NCBI RefSeq assembly: GCF_029168945.1
Contig: NC_083607.1
Location: 36,317,257-36,381,256, forward strand
Direction of reading: 5' to 3'
Source of the DNA: Cannabis sativa
Lineage: Eukaryota; Streptophyta; Magnoliopsida; Rosales; Cannabaceae
Length of the DNA stretch: 64,000 nt
Every line of letters begins with the position of its first letter. Position 1 is the stretch's first letter. The position numbers and the translations under genes were made by a program. The notes under the pieces are model-generated. The model searched no databases and had not been told where the DNA came from. It was given only the letters and a program-made list of their open reading frames with translations. Shown one piece after another: positions 21,378-33,911 of this stretch.

Positions 21378-24300
21378 TTATACATCTGTTCTCGGATTAT
21401 TCCTTCTCCATATCCATGGCTTCTCTGGATTTGGTGAAGCCCACAATCCCACTTTCTTGGCCCGAGCCTCTTTCTCCCACTACATATATACACTCATGTA
21501 ATTAATAACATATATGCATTGAAACGTTGCAAAAAGCATGATTGCAGTAAAATAAAATACTCACCCTAGCTAGTTGGGGGCGTTTATCATAAGTTACATA
21601 GTGCCATGCCCAACCTTTCTTGAGCATTACTTCCTGTTTAACTTTGAAAATTTTATCAGAAAGAACAACTGATTTCCATATATTAATATGCCTGCAGAAA
21701 ATAATTAAAAAAGAAAAATATACTACATGATTTAAAGTGTAGTACTTGTACAAAAATGCCATTGCAATATATATCACCAACAGTACGGCCGTATTGATCT
21801 TCTTCATAGACAAAAATACTAAGGCACTTTCCTTGTACGAGTTTAGTCAGCTCATCTTTGGCTTCATCTCCATATGGCATTTTATGTTCTGGTGCATCTA
21901 TTCCCCTACATTTCATTAGCATTATTTCTGTTTATTCACATTGAATCAAGTCAATCAAACAGAAATACAATGTGAATTTTAACAACAACAGACCTTAGTC
22001 GAATTCGATATTTTCTAGCAAGAATCTCCTTGTCATCTATCTTGAGTACCCTGATGAAAAATCCAAAAGTTTAATCTATAGATGCTCTCTGTTTGGTGTC
22101 TAACAGTGAACCAAAGTAACCATTAAATTGAGGCAAAGTTCAAAGTTCAGTGAGAATAAATCAGAAATACATCAAACCTGTAACCAGAATTAATAATTTT
22201 ATCATGGAGTTCCTTTGCTTTTCCATTGTCATTCCTGCTGCGTGCTTTCAATCGTTTCCCTGCAAATAAGTTCACCTGTGGGGGAATGCTCACCGACTCA
22301 CGAGGATCTTCTGTGCTTACATATACAGTTACTGAATCCCCATCTTGAACAGCTCTTGGATCAACCTTCAATTTGTTATCCAAACCACATCAGAAAGTAA
22401 GCAGTAAGCATTATACCATTTTAAACTCACATTTTAAAACAGTAACGTTCATTAGCTTATGAATTTTCCATTTGTGCTTAGCACAATAAACATTACATAG
22501 AAAATCTTTAAATAGTGCCATAACACCATTGTGAGTGTTAGAGGGAGGACTCTCAGTTTATTATTAATAGTACTCTTGTGCATGAGTGAAGAAGATATTC
22601 ATACGTTTCATAGTCATAACAACATACATGTTTTATAAACATGTAACTTTTGTTTCTTTTTTTATAAACATAATCTTGAACTAATCATGTACCATTTTAG
22701 ACTTTCAATTGAAAGCTTAATATAAATGGACAATCATATCACCACACAACAGTTAACCAGGAAGTACCATCCTTCGATCATTTAGATAGATATAAATAAA
22801 TTTGTCACAACAACCTACCTCAATTAGTTAGGATTCCAAGTTCATATGACATAACATCAAGTGAATGTCAGGTGGGAACTAAGTTTTTCATGTGAGTTTA
22901 ATTGGAAGAAATGAAAATATAAAAATAAGAATGAGAATAGAAATATGAAATTGATAACAAAATTGCATTTGAATGGTTTTTCTTTCCATTTCAAAATAGA
23001 ATAGTCATTCTACCAAAATAGTAAAAAATGTCATTCTATTGGAATGACATTCTGATACTTTAAAATGTAACCATACAAAGGCTATAATTTTTTCATATAT
23101 GTGGAATTTCATAAGTGGCAATTCGCAGTGTACATTTCCACTTACTGGTAAGGTCTGCATCGCAAATTGCACTCCCTCAGGCAATGTAGTTGGGAGCTCA
23201 GCAGAAAATTCCACAACTGTGTCATCAGGAATTGAGAGACCATAGAATCTCAGTAGTCCCTATACATAAGGATATAACACTATAACAAAATAAAAAAATA
23301 AAAAAAAAATAACAATGATTGCTATTACTTTAGTTTCTTCTAGTCAAGTTCATTACAACGATTAGTGCCAATTTAGTATCAGCTCACCTCTATATCTGAC
23401 TTCTGGACTTTATTCAAGGTTTTGATTATAAGCAGAGCTGCTTCTTTAGCTGTTTTTGGAGGTGGTTTGGCTTCTCTCCATGCCTCTAGTAGTCTTCTAT
23501 ACCTTCACATATATACAAATATATATATGTACACATATATTTTGACATTTTTACCTTAATGATAAGAGAGATTGATTATTTACGAAAATGAATGTATTAG
23601 TAGACTGATAACCATTTAGCTTGAGCATTTTTGGATGAATGAACTTGCTTACTGAGTCCTTCTGGGACCTGAATCATGAAAACAGTGCACAAAATGTAAG
23701 AACAAAAGGAAAAAAATGGTTGAATGTCACTCTTAGACCACAAATTTAAATACAAAAATAAATTATTTATTTAAGAACTGCTGGTGACAAATAAACTTTA
23801 CACTTATCAACAATGACGATTACTCAAATGACATTTTCAAACAAGACAACATAAATCAACCCAGATCATTTGTTTCTTCTTCTTCTTCTTTTTTTTTTTT
23901 TTTTGTTCCTTGTACTGTTTGCATATAAGGAAAGGGAAGCATACCCCAAAAGTTCAACTATACTCAACTTAGTAACTTCATAATTTACTTCATTAGGTAC
24001 ATATCATAAGATATTGTCAGAATTAATCTCCAAAGAAAAAGTAAAAGCAAAAGCATAATTTTTTGGTTTCTATTTTTCTTCTTCGATTTTATTATTATTA
24101 TTCCAACAAACAATTATGTTTTTCTAAAAAAAAAGAATAAGAAGACAAATTTATGATAAAAGAAGAAACACGGAAATAAAGAAAAAAAAATAGAAAAATT
24201 ATATATAACATGAATGTTATGGCATTTGACTAAATAAAATAATATAAACACTGATCATCTGCTTGTAGATAGATAGACCTGAGAGGTAATATCAAAGTGG

Positions 24301-24422
24301 AAAAGATCGCTGGCGAGGGCAGAGAGGCCGCCGGCCGAAACACCATGGGGAGGGAAGGAGTCATCATCTGCGGTTGTGGGTTTGCAGCAATTCCGGTAGA
24401 GGAATCTCAGTGCATTTCCCAT
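21378..24422 (-). CDS. CAN1: Staphylococcal-type Ca2+-dependent nuclease, CAN family (nine exons)
   Basis: Predicted membrane-anchored Ca2+-dependent DNA/RNA endonuclease. Exons on the minus strand: 24422-24279, 23668-23613, 23502-23388, 23259-23146, 22365-22178, 22050-21994, 21905-21746, 21633-21565, 21479-21378. All introns are GT-AG and the joined frame is 1005 nt, 334 residues, with no break. The N-terminus [15 protein letters not shown] offers Gly2 for myristoylation and Cys12/Cys13 for acylation, as known for Arabidopsis CAN1/CAN2. The SNase fold (about 144-310) shows DGD (151-153), R223, D228 and E231 in RLRGIDAPE, and R265 in DQYGR. These match the D21, R35, D40, E43 and R87 of staphylococcal nuclease. 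The insert between strands (about 160-205) is normal for plant CANs. The length is close to the family's ~320. CAN1 versus CAN2 cannot be decided here. Confidence 0.93.
22887..23080. mobile_element. Diverged relic of the 20835-21106 MITE family in an intron
   Basis: It aligns in reverse to the MITE at 20835-21106: shared CATTCTACCAAAATAGT, CTATTGGAATGACATTC and AACCATACAAAGG-type ends. Terminal repeats are decayed. It lies in the fourth intron (22366-23145) of the nuclease gene. Confidence 0.7.
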
Positions 24423-24599
24423 TCTTTACACACACTCTCAACAGCAAAGTAAAGTAGTGTTTTGTCAACAGAAAGAAGACGCTTTAACTAATGAATGGAC
24501 AAATATATAATTGTTTAATTGAAGACCATTCTTAATAGAGTTGTTGGGAATAAAACTACGAGTTCACTTAGAATAATTAATACTTTTGTTTTGACACTA
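24423..24599 (-). promoter_or_regulatory. Short promoter/5' UTR left between nuclease gene and LINE
   Basis: Only about 177 bp separate the nuclease ATG from the LINE's target duplication. The proximal part (ACACACTCTCAACAGCAAAG on the plus strand) is likely 5' UTR. I see no clear TATA box. Any upstream elements now lie beyond the LINE, past 30164. Confidence 0.4.
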
Positions 24600-24650
24600 T
24601 TTCATTTTACCCCCTTTTTTTTTTTTTTTGAGTCAAAGTGAAAATTTCAT

Positions 24651-27600
24651 TTAAACACTTTCAGCCATTACAATAGACTTAAAATCAGCAGAAACATTAT
24701 GCTGATTAAAAACACAATCTGACGAAAAACAAGACTCTCTAGCAAGACAATGAGCAGCCCTATTTGCAGATCGTTTAACAAACTTTAAAGAAACATTATT
24801 TAAAGACGAGAGTAAGACCCGACAATCATCAACAAGTAATCCAAACTGAGAAGGCATTAAAATTGAACTGTGAATAGCTTGAACCACCACCAAAGCATCA
24901 GTTTCAATGACTACATTGGGCCATCGCTTTCTTTCGATCCAACTTAACGCCTCCTTAATCCCAATGGTCTCAGCAATTTCAGGCTTAACAACCCCAAGTC
25001 AAGTCTCAGAAATTGCTTCAAGGAGAGAACCATTCGAATCTCGAGCCACGCAACCATAACCAAACTTGTTTTGTTCTTGAAAAATAGCCCCATCAACATT
25101 AATCTTGACCATATTAGCAATTGGTTTCTTCCACCGCTCATCGACATTATTAATATCATTAATTAACAATGCCCCCGTCTTTTGAGATTGAGCAGTACAA
25201 TATTGGTCAAGCACTATTCTAGCCGATCGGACCACATCAATAGCAGAACAACTTTTATTATTCCATAAAAGATCATTGCGGACAGCCCATATTTTCCAAC
25301 TAACACACGCAGCTTCCTTGACAACTGCTGCAGACTGGTGCAAAACAAGATCAGACAGCCAATTATTGAAGCCGTTGCTGACCACACCAGCAGGGACGAT
25401 CGAAACGCACCAGCAGCTGCTCGCGAACCTGCATTCCAGCAAGACATGGCTGATAGTCTCCACTGCATTATTGCAGAAAGGGCAGTACAGATCAACGTTG
25501 ATTTTCTTTGTGCTTAATTGAACTTTTGTTGGTAGACATCCAACTAAGACACGCCATAAAAAATGCTGCACCTTTGGAGGGACTTCGAGCTGCCATATAG
25601 CCTTAAAAAGCTCCTGATCTTCCACAGCGACACTCGCATCAGGTGCTTGCTGCAACATGCGATAAGCACTCTTCACGGTGTAAAAACCATTAGCTTCTTC
25701 ACTCCAATACCATTTATCAGCTGATGTATTCTCACTCAATTGTATAGATAACACAAGATTCTTATCCCTCTCATCAAATAGATCATTAATGACATCAAAA
25801 TCCCAGCTCTTAGATTCCATGGAAAATAAACTAGAGACATTTTGATTCACTAAATCAGGATGAGCAGAGATAACAAAGGCATTTATGGGATCAGGAAGCC
25901 AAGGGTCTAAAAGAATACTCACATTGTTTCCATTCCCAATAGATTTCCTTGCACCAGCTTTGACTATTCCTTGTGCTTCAAGAATGCTTTTCCAAATAAA
26001 GCTTGGATTTTGTCCCAAAGTAGCATTAAGGAAACTACTAGAAGGATAATACCTTGCTTTATAAATTTTACTTACCAAAGAATTCTCATTAGTCAATAGC
26101 CGCCATCCTTGTTTACCAAGGAAAGAAAGATTGTAATCTCGAAGGTCCCTAAAGCCCATTCCACCATCAATCTTACGTCTACTCAACCGCTTCCAACTTA
26201 TCCAGCTCACACCCTTCGAGCCTGAGTTTGATTGAGATTTCCACCAAAATTTAGCCATCATTCCTTCAAGATTAGAACAAATCTCCTTTGTAAGCAAGAA
26301 CACACTCATAGCATAACAAGGCAAGGCCTGGGCAACCGATTTCAACAACACCTCTTTACCCGCTTTTGACAAGAAACGACTCTCCCAAGTAAATATTTTC
26401 TTCTTCATCTTCTCTTGTAAGAAGCCAAGTATAGCTTTCTTATTACGGCCCAAGATGCACGGTAAACCAAGATAAAAACTATTGTCCCCAGCTTCCACCA
26501 TTCCCATAAGATTACAAAGTGTAGCACATGTATCAACAGGGCAATTTTTACTGAAAAAAATGGAAGACTTTGAGTAATTCACCTGTTGGCCCGACGCCTG
26601 CTCATAAAGCTGAAGAAGATGCATCACATGTGTTGCTTCACTCCCATTAGCCTTACAGTACACATAACTATCATCAGCAAATAACATGTGAGAGACCCGA
26701 GGAGCACTCCTAGCCACTTTACAACCAGTCAACCATCTACGTTGCTCATATAAAGTCAAGAGAGAAGAGAGTCCCTCAGCATAAATCAAGAACAAGTACG
26801 GAGATATAGGATCCCCTTGACGAATCCCACAAGCAGGAACGATCGGTCCCAGCTTCTTCCCTCCATAAGTGACATGATAAGAGACCGTAGACACACAGAA
26901 CATGATAAGAGCAACAAATCTTGAGCTAAATCCCATACGAGTAAGCATAGCTTCCAGAAAAGCCCAACTAACTCGATCATAAGCTTTACTCATGTCGAGT
27001 TTAACTGCCATAAAACCATCTTTACCCTTCCTCTTTCGTTTCATATAATGCATTACCTCATAAGAGATCATAATGTTATCGGATATCAACCGTCCCGGTA
27101 AAAAAGCACTCTGGTTTGTAGATATGACACTAGGCAATACAACTTTAAGCCTATTTGCAATCACCTTGGAAACAACCTTATAAAGGACATTACAAAGAGA
27201 AATAGGCCGAAGATCACCCATTTGTTCAGGACTCTTCTTCTTCGGGATAAGCACAATATTAGTCTCATTCAAAACTGAAGGGAACTCACCAGTAGCAAAG
27301 AACACTTGAACCAATCGCACCACATCATCACCCAGCAAGTTCCAAAATTTTTGATAAAATCCTGGTGTCATTCCATCAGGTCCTGGAGATTTATCTGGGT
27401 GCATTTTGAACAATGCCGTCTTAATTTCCTTACGAGTCATCTCCTCAAGCAATATCGCATTTTGGTCCTCAGTGACCGAAAGAGAAACACAATTAATGAC
27501 TGGAGAGACATCACCACCGACATGAGTGAACAAATGCTGAAAATAATCCACCACCACCGTAGGAAGACCATCGTCCCAACCAACCCAGTCACCATTAGAA

Positions 27601-28721
27601 TTCTTCAGCCTCTGGATTAAGTTTGATCGACGTCGGGAAGTAGCTTTAGCATGAAAGTACTTAAAATTACGATCGCCCTCACGCAACCACAACTGCTTAC
27701 TTCTCTGCTTCCAAAAGACTTCTCTTTGCAAGTAGAGATTATTTAACTTTAACTCAGCAGCTTTGTAACAAGCTACAGAATTAGAGTCCCTTCCTCTCTT
27801 CCACATCTTGATCTCGGCTTTGCAGTCTTTAATTCTTTTGCCAAAATTGCCAGTGTAGTCCTTTCCCCAATCTAGAAGAGCATTACCGCAGTCACGAATT
27901 TTCTCGGTAAGAGGAAGACCATGAGACAACTCCCAACTATCTTCAACAACTTTAAAGCAAAGAGGCTCCTTCAACCAAGAATTTTCGAATCTAAAACTTC
28001 TCCTTGACACTTGCAATGTTTCGGCTATAAGGACCAAATGAAGAGGGCAATGGTCCGAAGTGGACACCTCCATATTATAGAGCTTAGCCAAAGGAAACTT
28101 TGCGAGCCAACTTTGAGAAACAAGGGCTCTATCAAGCCGAGCCTCAACCCACGAATCAGTTCCTCTACCCCGTTCCCACGTATAAGGATAGCCATTTAAA
28201 TCCAAATCATGAAGACCACATTCTTCCAACGTATCACAAAAGCCATTAATCAACTAATTCGGGTATAAGTTACCGCCATTTTTGTCTTGTTGAGACGTGA
28301 CATTATTAATATCCCCAACAATACACCAAGGCAAATTACTCTCCCTTTTCAGAGTACGAATAAGATCCCAAGTTCGCTTTCTCAAACTACGATTTGGTTC
28401 GCCATATAGACCCGTAAGTCTCCACTCCCCATAGTCACGGTTATGAACAACAACATCAATATAGTTAGAACCAAACCTGAGCAATTGAACTTCCTCCGCT
28501 TCGCGCCAAAGAAGAGCCACTCCACCACTTTTCCCTTGCGCATCAACACTCACTGCCCCTTCGAACCCAAGTGAAATCCGAAGCTTCTCAACAACATCTT
28601 TCTTAGCCAACGTCTCACAAAGAAACAACACAATGGGCTTCTTTTGGATAACAATATCCTTTATGAATTGGATGGCCCATGGGTTCCCAAGCCCATGGCA
28701 ATTCCATGTTATAAGACTCAT
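24651..28721 (-). pseudogene. LINE ORF2: endonuclease, reverse transcriptase, zinc-knuckle and RNase H protein, two nonsense codons
   Basis: The protein nicks target DNA and copies the LINE RNA there. The frame of about 1356 codons begins MSLITWNCHGLGNP (apurinic-type endonuclease, about 1-230, with LCET, GDINN and TSDHCPL). The RT follows (about 420-720: LRPISLCNVLYKVVSK, and FADD at 681-684, nt 26670-26681). Next are a zf-RVT region (YCPFC...ISHVLLEC) and a C-terminal RNase H (INVDGAI, IETDALVVV, ANRAAHCLA). In-frame stops are TAG at 28254-28256 (codon 156, between the two endonuclease halves) and TGA at 24996-24998 (in RNase H). No frameshift is seen. Both stops could be single C-to-T type changes (TGG to TAG, CGA to TGA), so decay is recent. 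Confidence 0.93.
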
Positions 28722-29953
28722 AATGATAGGTGGGCTTGGGAACCAAGACCCACCTTTATTAAGTTTTTTGGCCCAACACCAATATTCCCATCATTTTCCA
28801 TCATAAGACACTCATCCTCTGCCACCTCATTATTCTCACCAGAATCTCCATTTTCCATGCGCCTCCTTTTGGAATCAATGATAATTTTGGAAATATCTTC
28901 TCCATCCACCTCAGCATTAACTTTGTCAACTTGTTGCATGGGGCACTCATTCCCCAATCGTGGACCAGATACACCATCAATCTGAACACCCACATTCTTT
29001 CCTTTTATAACACTCCCAGGATTGATACCATTGCCATTAACCATAGAATCAATCTCCATCATTTTAGCCACTGAATCAGCCTCCCCTTCTATCGCCACAC
29101 ATCCAGCCGAACTCTTCTCCACTGTCGCCACCGTCGCCACCGTCGCCTGCTGCTCGAGACCAGAACGCAGCCACTGTGTACCGATTTGGTGGTGTCGTCT
29201 TCTCAGCTGTGCCTTCATGCCAATGCCATAAGGCTTAACAATTTGATCAATATCTTGGTCGAATCGTTTAGCACAAAACCTTTCAGAATGGCCTATAATG
29301 CCACAAATAAAGCAAAACGTTGGGAGATGTTCGTATTGAAACATAGCCCATATCCATTCACCATTTTCCTTATACAACTTCATTCGTCGCTTTAAAGGTT
29401 TCTCAATATCAATCGTCGTACGAACCCTCAAGTAATCCCTCCAAATACCAACAAAGTTCTTCGGATCTGACTTAACATAAGTTCCAACATAACTACCCGC
29501 ACTACGCACCACTTTATCCATCATGAACCCAGTTTTAAGATTATGAATCTGCACCCACATATCGAGTTTGTGCAAATGAACCGTTCTTGGATTCTCACCA
29601 CTCTTCAATCGGTGGAATATTAGAGGAACCTTATTAAAGGTCCATGGACTACCATCAATGACCATTTGTATATCAATTTCATGATAAAACTGAAAAAGGT
29701 AAAGATTGGCTTCCAACTCTTTCACATACACACCTTTTCCGGGTTGCCATAGAGATGCCATAAGGTGTCTCATTGCATCAAAATCAATAGACCTTCCTGT
29801 AAGAAACTTCCCTACAAGGCACCACCTATCGTCAAAAGTCTGCTCCTCACCCTCACCCTCCCCTTCGATCAGAACACCTTCTTCTTCATCGTCAATCTGG
29901 AAATTCTCATATTGATCAGCGAGGTTACCCAACACATGACTGCTAGAAGCCAT
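28718..29953 (-). CDS. LINE ORF1: DUF4283 / CCHC zinc-knuckle RNA-binding protein
   Basis: An intact frame of about 411 residues from MASSSHVLGN. The open frame extends upstream to 30046, but this Met fits the plant LINE ORF1 family better. It has an acidic N-terminus, a DUF4283 domain (about 40-190: DRWCLVGKFLTGRSIDFDAM, then WQPGKGVYVKELEANLYLFQ) and a zf-CCHC_4 knuckle (CFICGIIGHSERFC). The tail is low-complexity and acidic. Its stop TGA overlaps the ORF2 ATG as ATGA, which suggests coupled re-initiation for ORF2. Its role is to coat LINE RNA as the RNP partner of ORF2. Confidence 0.85.
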   Translation of the reverse strand: MASSSHVLGNLADQYENFQIDDEEEGVLIEGEGEGEEQTFDDRWCLVGKFLTGRSIDFDAMRHLMASLWQPGKGVYVKELEANLYLFQFYHEIDIQMVIDGSPWTFNKVPLIFHRLKSGENPRTVHLHKLDMWVQIHNLKTGFMMDKVVRSAGSYVGTYVKSDPKNFVGIWRDYLRVRTTIDIEKPLKRRMKLYKENGEWIWAMFQYEHLPTFCFICGIIGHSERFCAKRFDQDIDQIVKPYGIGMKAQLRRRHHQIGTQWLRSGLEQQATVATVATVEKSSAGCVAIEGEADSVAKMMEIDSMVNGNGINPGSVIKGKNVGVQIDGVSGPRLGNECPMQQVDKVNAEVDGEDISKIIIDSKRRRMENGDSGENNEVAEDECLMMENDGNIGVGPKNLIKVGLGSQAHLSL

Positions 29954-30163
29954 AACACCCGAAGCAAACACCACTGGGAGTAACTCCTCAACAACCTTAA
30001 ACGCAGTAGGAGCAACACACCACACACAGATAAATTCTGTATACAAAACAAATAATTTTCACCACCTCATACGTATAACACACTCAAAAGAGAGAGACAA
30101 AAAAAGAGATCCCGAATTTAGTTTTGACTTATTTTCGAGAGTTACTTTCTTTCATTTTACCCC

Positions 30164-31612
30164 TTTAAATATAAAACTTATTAAAAATTTTTCTTAAAAT
30201 ATAACAGTTATACTCCTCTTGTTAAATTCTATTTCTTTTACAATTAAAAATTAATATTTTACCCGTAAATTTTGACCAATACAAAATCTTTCCCTTTAAT
30301 TTTAAAAATTATAATATTCTATTTTTTAAAACAATTATAATATTCTATTAATTAAAAAAAATTAATAAAATTATTAAAAAATCGGATAAAAATATTAATT
30401 TTACTTAATAAAACTTAAATTATTTTTTTAAAAAATATTTTCAAACTTTATTTTATTTATAAACACGTATCTTCGAAAATTAAACTAAAATTATTGAGAA
30501 TCTAATAAATAATTAAAATAAATTAAATTTTTTTAAAAGAAAAAAATCAAACTTATTTATATTTATAAATTCATATCTTAATAAATAATTAAAAATTCAA
30601 TAAAAATATAAAATTATTTTAGGAAAAAAGTTATAAATTAAACTAAAAAAAGTTATGTTTACTTAAACAACTCTACATTTTTTGATAAAAACAAAATACA
30701 CTCAAGTTTGTTCCCGAAAAATTTAGTTTTTACAAAAATTAAATTTTTAATATCTAAATGAATTTTCTAATAAAACATAAATAATTTTTATATCGCTTAA
30801 TTAATTTTAAAATTTTAATTTATTTTTAATTTTCTTAATCATTCAAAATAATTTTTTTCTTAAGATCTAAATTAATTTTTTAAGATTTATTTAAAAAAAA
30901 TGTTGAATCTTTCTTATTTTGATTTTGAAGGGGTGTGATTTGATAGTTGTCAAAAGTTTAGGGGCAAAGTTGCTAATTTATAAAGGCATGTCATCATTTA
31001 AACGGAATAATAGGACGGAACCTGGAATCTAACAGAAGGACTAAATTTCTATAAATGTTAAAGTTCTGGGGGGATTCTTAACAAGCCATATATTTTAGGG
31101 ACCAAAATTAGTATTGTTGAAAGTCCAGGAGGCAAAATTGCTAATTATTTATAAAATAGAGATAAAATAAACCTTGTATTTTTTAAAATGGTACAAATAG
31201 GACCCTGAACTAATTTTTGGTCAAAATAAAATTTATTATAACCTAATCTAGAGGTATTATGACAAAACTAGTTACATTTTTGTGTATCTATTCGTGTTAG
31301 GAATTCTCTTCAACTTGGGTTATATTAAAAGAAAAAATTATCGAAAATTGAGCTCAGTGTCATATTTGTGCCATTTTGGAAAATATATGGTCCATTTTGT
31401 TATTTAGCAAAACAGAGGGTCCGATCGGTAACTTTTACAAAACACAAGATCTAAAATAGAATTTACCCTAAAATAAATTTAGACAAGAGGTAAACTTAAC
31501 TTCATAAGAAAATATGGTGAGCTAAAATAGAGCACTCGTTTAGCTCATTTGATGGAGGCCTTTTTTATTATTATTTTGACCTAAATTTTATAACTTAAAC
31601 TATTATAGCTTA
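30164..31612. other. AT-rich region without recognisable genes
   Basis: Mostly A/T sequence with no credible coding region. A related short segment occurs twice (near 30962 GGCAAAGTTGCTAATTTATA, and near 31131 GGCAAAATTGCTAATT), suggesting an old duplicated repeat. The ancestral upstream DNA of the nuclease gene probably begins here. Confidence 0.5.
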
Positions 31613-32645
31613 CTGGTTGTAAGTGCTCTTAGACATGACTTGCTTGTACTGATCAAAGAAAATAAACGTATGATAATAGATAGATTTTTCACCTAGAAAT
31701 ATGAGTACAGTCTCATATATGATTGACATGTGAACCCAATTCCCAATTGGAAAAGGATGACATGTCAATAATAACCCTAGTAGGGTTATCCTCGCATGAT
31801 CGAAACTTACGAGAAGGTACAACCGAGACATGGTCTACCGCACACTATGCATAACATAATAAAGTAAAAAGCAAGACATAGAGAGAAGTTGACATAGTCG
31901 CATATATATAAATATATATCGATTATATGGAATGACTAAATATTTCTCTCTTGTGCTCTACATAAAGATTGCGTCTTTGCAAGCGTCTACTCCAAATGAC
32001 TAATGTCCACGATTTAGAACTTGAAAGTTCTATGTTGTCAGTACATGAATACCCAATACGCAATTGGTATAGTCACAGGCGTTCTATTTTATGAAGAACC
32101 CCTAGATGTTCATGGATCGATAAAGACTCTAAGAGGTTTTTTATATGTTTCTGAATGGCCCTAACACCTCATATGTGAGTAACACTAGAGAGCCTACAAG
32201 TTTATATGCTACTCAGAATGTGGATGACTAATGTGCAACTTCATTAGTCGCATCCATTTGAATATTAAATAATAAAGGTCAAAATTGTTCTATCATTTAT
32301 TTATAAATGTTTTTTTTATCTTAATTAAATGTAATTAATATTATATCGGTCCTATCTGACTGGTTATGTAAATTGAAGGAGCACTTGCTTTTTATATAAA
32401 GGAGTGATCTAATATGAATAATACTAATCACAATGTCCTTTCAAAAGTAGACTAAGTAGACCAAGCTTTGGCTAAAGCACTATAATTCTTTATGTTGTTT
32501 ATTTGTGTGATGTTTATATTCTATTAATCGTGTTTTTATTTTGAGTATTCACCAATCTAGGTCAGTACTCTCAATTATGTATGTGGATGTTCTTGCTTAG
32601 CTCGAATACTCGTGGTTTTTCGGTGTTGTCTAATTTTCTCCAACA
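31613..32645 (+). repeat. LTR-like sequence H (start approximate)
   Basis: The right end reads CTCCAACA at 32645 and is followed by ATATTTGACGCTAGAAGGAG, which looks like a primer-binding region, and then a gag-like start codon at 32709. These suggest the 5' LTR of a separate retroelement. I could not fix the left end or a target duplication. Confidence 0.45.
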
Positions 32646-32708
32646 ATATTTGACGCTAGAAGGAGGGTATTTCAATCAAGATTTTTGCGATTCTTAAGGA
32701 CAATCACA

Positions 32709-32926
32709 ATGGACACAGACCAAAATGTTAACAGCAGCATTAATGTCAATGAAACTTCTACCAATGGAGGAGTAACCAATGCTCTACCCAACAACGGCGG
32801 AACTTCGAGTTTGAACCCAACTATTGATAAAATTTTTGGAGGAGTGAGCCGAACAAACACCGTCCCACTGAACTTGCTCCCTTAGTTTACTAGAGTCGCA
32901 GGAGACATGAAGACCCCTATGGCAAT
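32709..32926 (+). pseudogene. N-terminal gag-like fragment of element H
   Basis: The frame starts MDTDQNVNSSINVNETST (Asn/Thr/Gly-rich, as in many copia gag starts), has a TAG at 32883-32885, continues in frame (FTRVAGDMKTPMAI), and is cut by the F LTR at 32927. Function beyond a retroelement gag start is not shown. Confidence 0.45.
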
Positions 32927-33911
32927 TGATGAGTCTATAATTGTCTTATAAATATGGCAAATTTTATGTGTTAATATTTCAAAATTAATTCTTTAAACTG
33001 TCTATTAATGTAACTTTATTTGTGAGGAGAATTGATGGTTAATCATACGTTTTGAGTTGTTTGATGTTATTTTGACACATTTTGATGGTAAATGGTGGAG
33101 GTGGGAGAGCTCAGTTTGGCTAAATAGAACATAATTGTGATTTTTGATGACTTTAAACGCAGTGTTGGAATTGGAGCTAAACATGAAAGTGGTAGATCTT
33201 GTTCTTAGCTTTTTAAGACATCTTGAATCGTCTAATTCTAAGAAAAATTGAAGAAGTTATGGGCAAAATACTGATATAAGCACGTGACAGTGAAAACCCA
33301 AGAAGTAGCGCCCTGGCGCCACTTAAACTCTGCCCAGGCACTCAGGTCCGTAGGCCTTTGTACGATTTGAAAAAAAAAATAGTTTTTAAGCTTAAATTAG
33401 ATTTATTTTTGAGGTTTCATAAGTAAGACTTTTAGAGTTTATTTTTTAGCAAGTTTTGATTACGCTTTTGAAGAAGAGAACTCAAGAGAAGAGGAAAATC
33501 TACATCTACATCTAGTTTCTTCTTAAACTCTTTTAATTTTTATTTATATTATGCTTATGATTATGTTTGAGATTATAAAATAGTCATCTTTTAGGTTAAG
33601 GGTTATTTCAAACCCCGAGACATGATTTCTTGAATATTTTGATTAATATTTATATTGTGGTCCTTCATATTGAATTGTTTATATTCTTTTATGCTTAATT
33701 TTATGATTAATGTTTTGATCTTGTTTAGACGACCACTAAATTAGATTTTACATTATTCTAATATCATTCTTAAAATTTCTATTCACCTAGTAGTCTAAGA
33801 TTCTAGGTTTAAGTGATAAATTGCTTGTAATAATATTGTGACGGGTATTGTTCTTTATGATGAAGAATATAAATTAAGTTAAATGAATTCTATGCTAAAT
33901 TGAATTGTTTC
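32927..33911 (+). repeat. LTR F (TGATGAGTC type), broken by a copia element
   Basis: Begins TGATGAGTCTATAATTGTC and is homologous throughout to the reverse strand of 51475-52551. LTRs starting TGATGAGTC are seen in plant Ty3/gypsy elements (established knowledge, not checked here). The copy is interrupted at 33911 by the copia LTR starting TGTTAG. Its remainder is not seen in the window. Confidence 0.65.

Larger units (their letters stand above)
24614..30149 (-). mobile_element. Full-length L1-type LINE retrotransposon
   Basis: A two-ORF LINE with its poly(A) end at the left: a T run at 24615-24629 on the plus strand. The 14 bp duplication TTTCATTTTACCCC flanks it (24600-24613 and 30150-30163), so both ends are present and the copy is not 5'-truncated. 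ORF1 (28718-29953) and ORF2 (24651-28721) overlap by ATGA. Only two nonsense codons spoil ORF2. It inserted just upstream of the nuclease gene, with both on the same strand. Confidence 0.94.

Noticed and set aside
33300..33360. GC palindrome AGCGCCCTGGCGCC as a microRNA hairpin
   Set aside because: The stem is too short for a plant miRNA precursor and lies inside an LTR.
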